Positions 12,110-12,798 of a stretch of DNA of 12,798 nucleotides are shown here, piece after piece. The translations under genes and the position numbers were made by a program. The notes below the pieces were generated by a model, which saw only the letters and a list, made by a program, of their open reading frames with translations, searched no databases and was not told the origin of the DNA. Source of the DNA: Lawsonibacter sp. (GTDB lineage: Bacteria; Bacillota; Clostridia; Oscillospirales; Oscillospiraceae); contig JAAWNI010000043.1 in assembly GCA_022798855.1 (NCBI GenBank), positions 1 to 12,798 on the forward strand, written 5' to 3'. How positions within the stretch are numbered: the stretch's first letter is position 1; the number at the start of each line of letters is the position of its first letter.

Positions 12110-12664
12110 ATGTTTTGGAAACTGCGGATACGCCCTGGAGAGGATGAACGAAACGTATACGCCGAAGCGAAGGAATATGGGATTATCTGTAAGCCCCAGG
12201 ACCTGCGGGGGATTGTGGAACGCCTGGACAAATACCTCAAAAAAACAAAGGTGCGGGGAGCGGGCCTGGCAAAATACATTGGGCGCAGCCACCTCCTCTG
12301 GGGCGGCGGCGAAAAGTGGTACGAATGGGGCGTGGGCCTGTCCTGCTCGAAAGAAGGGCGTTTGAGCAATGAGCAGGGGCGGCTGTGGTATTTTGAGCTC
12401 CTGCCGAACCGGCATTATTACCTGGGACAGGACACGGCCGAAGAGGTCTATGAATTTCCTGAACGGAAAGATATCCCGTATTACTTCGTTCTGGAGAAAT
12501 ATTATTGGTACTATAAAGAGGATGGCAAGATCGTGTATACCGGCACTGATGACGGGCGAAAGCAGCGGGAGGCGTTTTTTCAAGGTCTGCTTGACTGCAT
12601 TGGATTCCCGGTAGAGGCCCTGTATACTTACCCAGAAGATTCCACCGCTCTTTTCTGCAAATAG
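12110..12664 (+). CDS. Unknown 184-residue protein, AT-richer than its neighbours
   Basis: I do not recognise this protein. It starts MFWKLRIRPGEDERNVYAEA at ATG 12110 with GGAGG (12097-12101) 8 nt upstream, so it is very likely translated. It is soluble, charged and strikingly aromatic (WYFELLPNRHYYLG about 92-105, YYFVLEKYYWYYKEDGK about 123-139), with no signal peptide or membrane helix and no obvious catalytic motif. The second half alternates short hydrophobic strands with turns (DGKIVYTGTDDG), suggesting a beta-rich fold. Codon use is visibly less GC-biased than in the HAD gene it follows, which hints at later acquisition. A repeat copy begins 36 nt after the stop. Possibilities such as an immunity-type protein are guesses only. 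Confidence 0.75.
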   Translation: MFWKLRIRPGEDERNVYAEAKEYGIICKPQDLRGIVERLDKYLKKTKVRGAGLAKYIGRSHLLWGGGEKWYEWGVGLSCSKEGRLSNEQGRLWYFELLPNRHYYLGQDTAEEVYEFPERKDIPYYFVLEKYYWYYKEDGKIVYTGTDDGRKQREAFFQGLLDCIGFPVEALYTYPEDSTALFCK

Positions 12665-12675
12665 AAGGATTCCCC

Positions 12676-12699
12676 CGGCAGAGGGAGCCGTTATTTCTT
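12676..12699 (+). terminator. Weak terminator-like hairpin
   Basis: A short CGGC/GCCG stem (12676-12679/12687-12690) is followed by TTATTTCTT, 12 nt after the stop of the unknown gene. It is short and its T tract is broken, so termination may instead depend on the long palindrome just downstream. Confidence 0.3.
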
Positions 12700-12798
12700 A
12701 GAGCCTGTTTAATATCTCAAGGTATGCCGAATGACAAGGAATTTTGCCGTCAGACAAGGCAAATTTTCGCAGGAATACTGGATGTATTGCAAGAAAAT
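12700..12798. repeat. Palindromic interspersed repeat, copy C (left arm and loop, cut by the window end)
   Basis: AGAGCCTGTTTAATAT at the start corresponds to the left terminus of copy A. The core GGCAAATTTTCGCAGGAATA continues with CTGGATGTATT and matches copy A (GGAATACTGGATGTATT is identical) and, more loosely, copy B. The right arm lies beyond the window. Orientation is the same as copies A and B. Confidence 0.7.

Overview
The window reads as chromosomal DNA of a GC-rich, spore-forming gut-type Clostridia, probably an Oscillospiraceae-like (Flavonifractor/Lawsonibacter/Intestinimonas type) organism. The reasons are the strong G/C third-position bias, AGGAGG-type ribosome binding sites, a yabP-yabQ-divIC-yabR sporulation/division cluster, a long-form hibernation factor, and palindromic interspersed repeats of a kind I associate with this family. 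The genus is an inference.

Layout. Positions 1-163 hold the promoter and leader of a D-3-phosphoglycerate dehydrogenase (serA), which ends at a strong terminator. Next comes a PGRP-type peptidoglycan amidase with a C-terminal wall-binding-like module (1465-2256), whose stop codon lies inside a palindromic repeat. Positions 2253-2563 are a repeat cluster with one complete and one decayed copy, and they lead into a gene for a Cys/Pro-repeat protein with a degenerate ferritin-like domain (2599-3426). An alpha/beta hydrolase of the monoacylglycerol lipase type follows (3560-4486). A shared bidirectional terminator separates it from a converging minus-strand operon made of a 28-residue small protein and two small multi-pass membrane proteins (5351 down to 4517). 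A second, unrelated MITE-like palindrome lies at 5449-5582.

From 5635 to 11166 all recognised genes are on the minus strand. In transcription order they are yabP, yabQ, divIC and yabR (11166-9583), then an SF0329-like protein and an imidazolonepropionase-like amidohydrolase (9367-7347), then hpf and birA (7235-5635). Between yabR and the SF0329-like gene there is a plus-strand promoter followed within about 70 nt by a canonical terminator, which looks like a free-standing small RNA gene. At the right end a plus-strand unit carries a Cof-type HAD phosphatase and an AT-richer unknown gene, followed by the left arm of another copy of the first repeat, cut by the window edge.

Most of the content is ordinary core metabolism, translation, sporulation and division. 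I see no defence system, CRISPR array, transposase or biosynthetic cluster. The parts least explained by known families are: the repeat family, whose right end carries an outward-facing -35 box that appears to drive the neighbouring gene; the candidate 9.4-kb small RNA; the small-protein/membrane-protein operon; the Cys-array ferritin-like protein; and a 206-nt out-of-frame overlap of yabQ with divIC.
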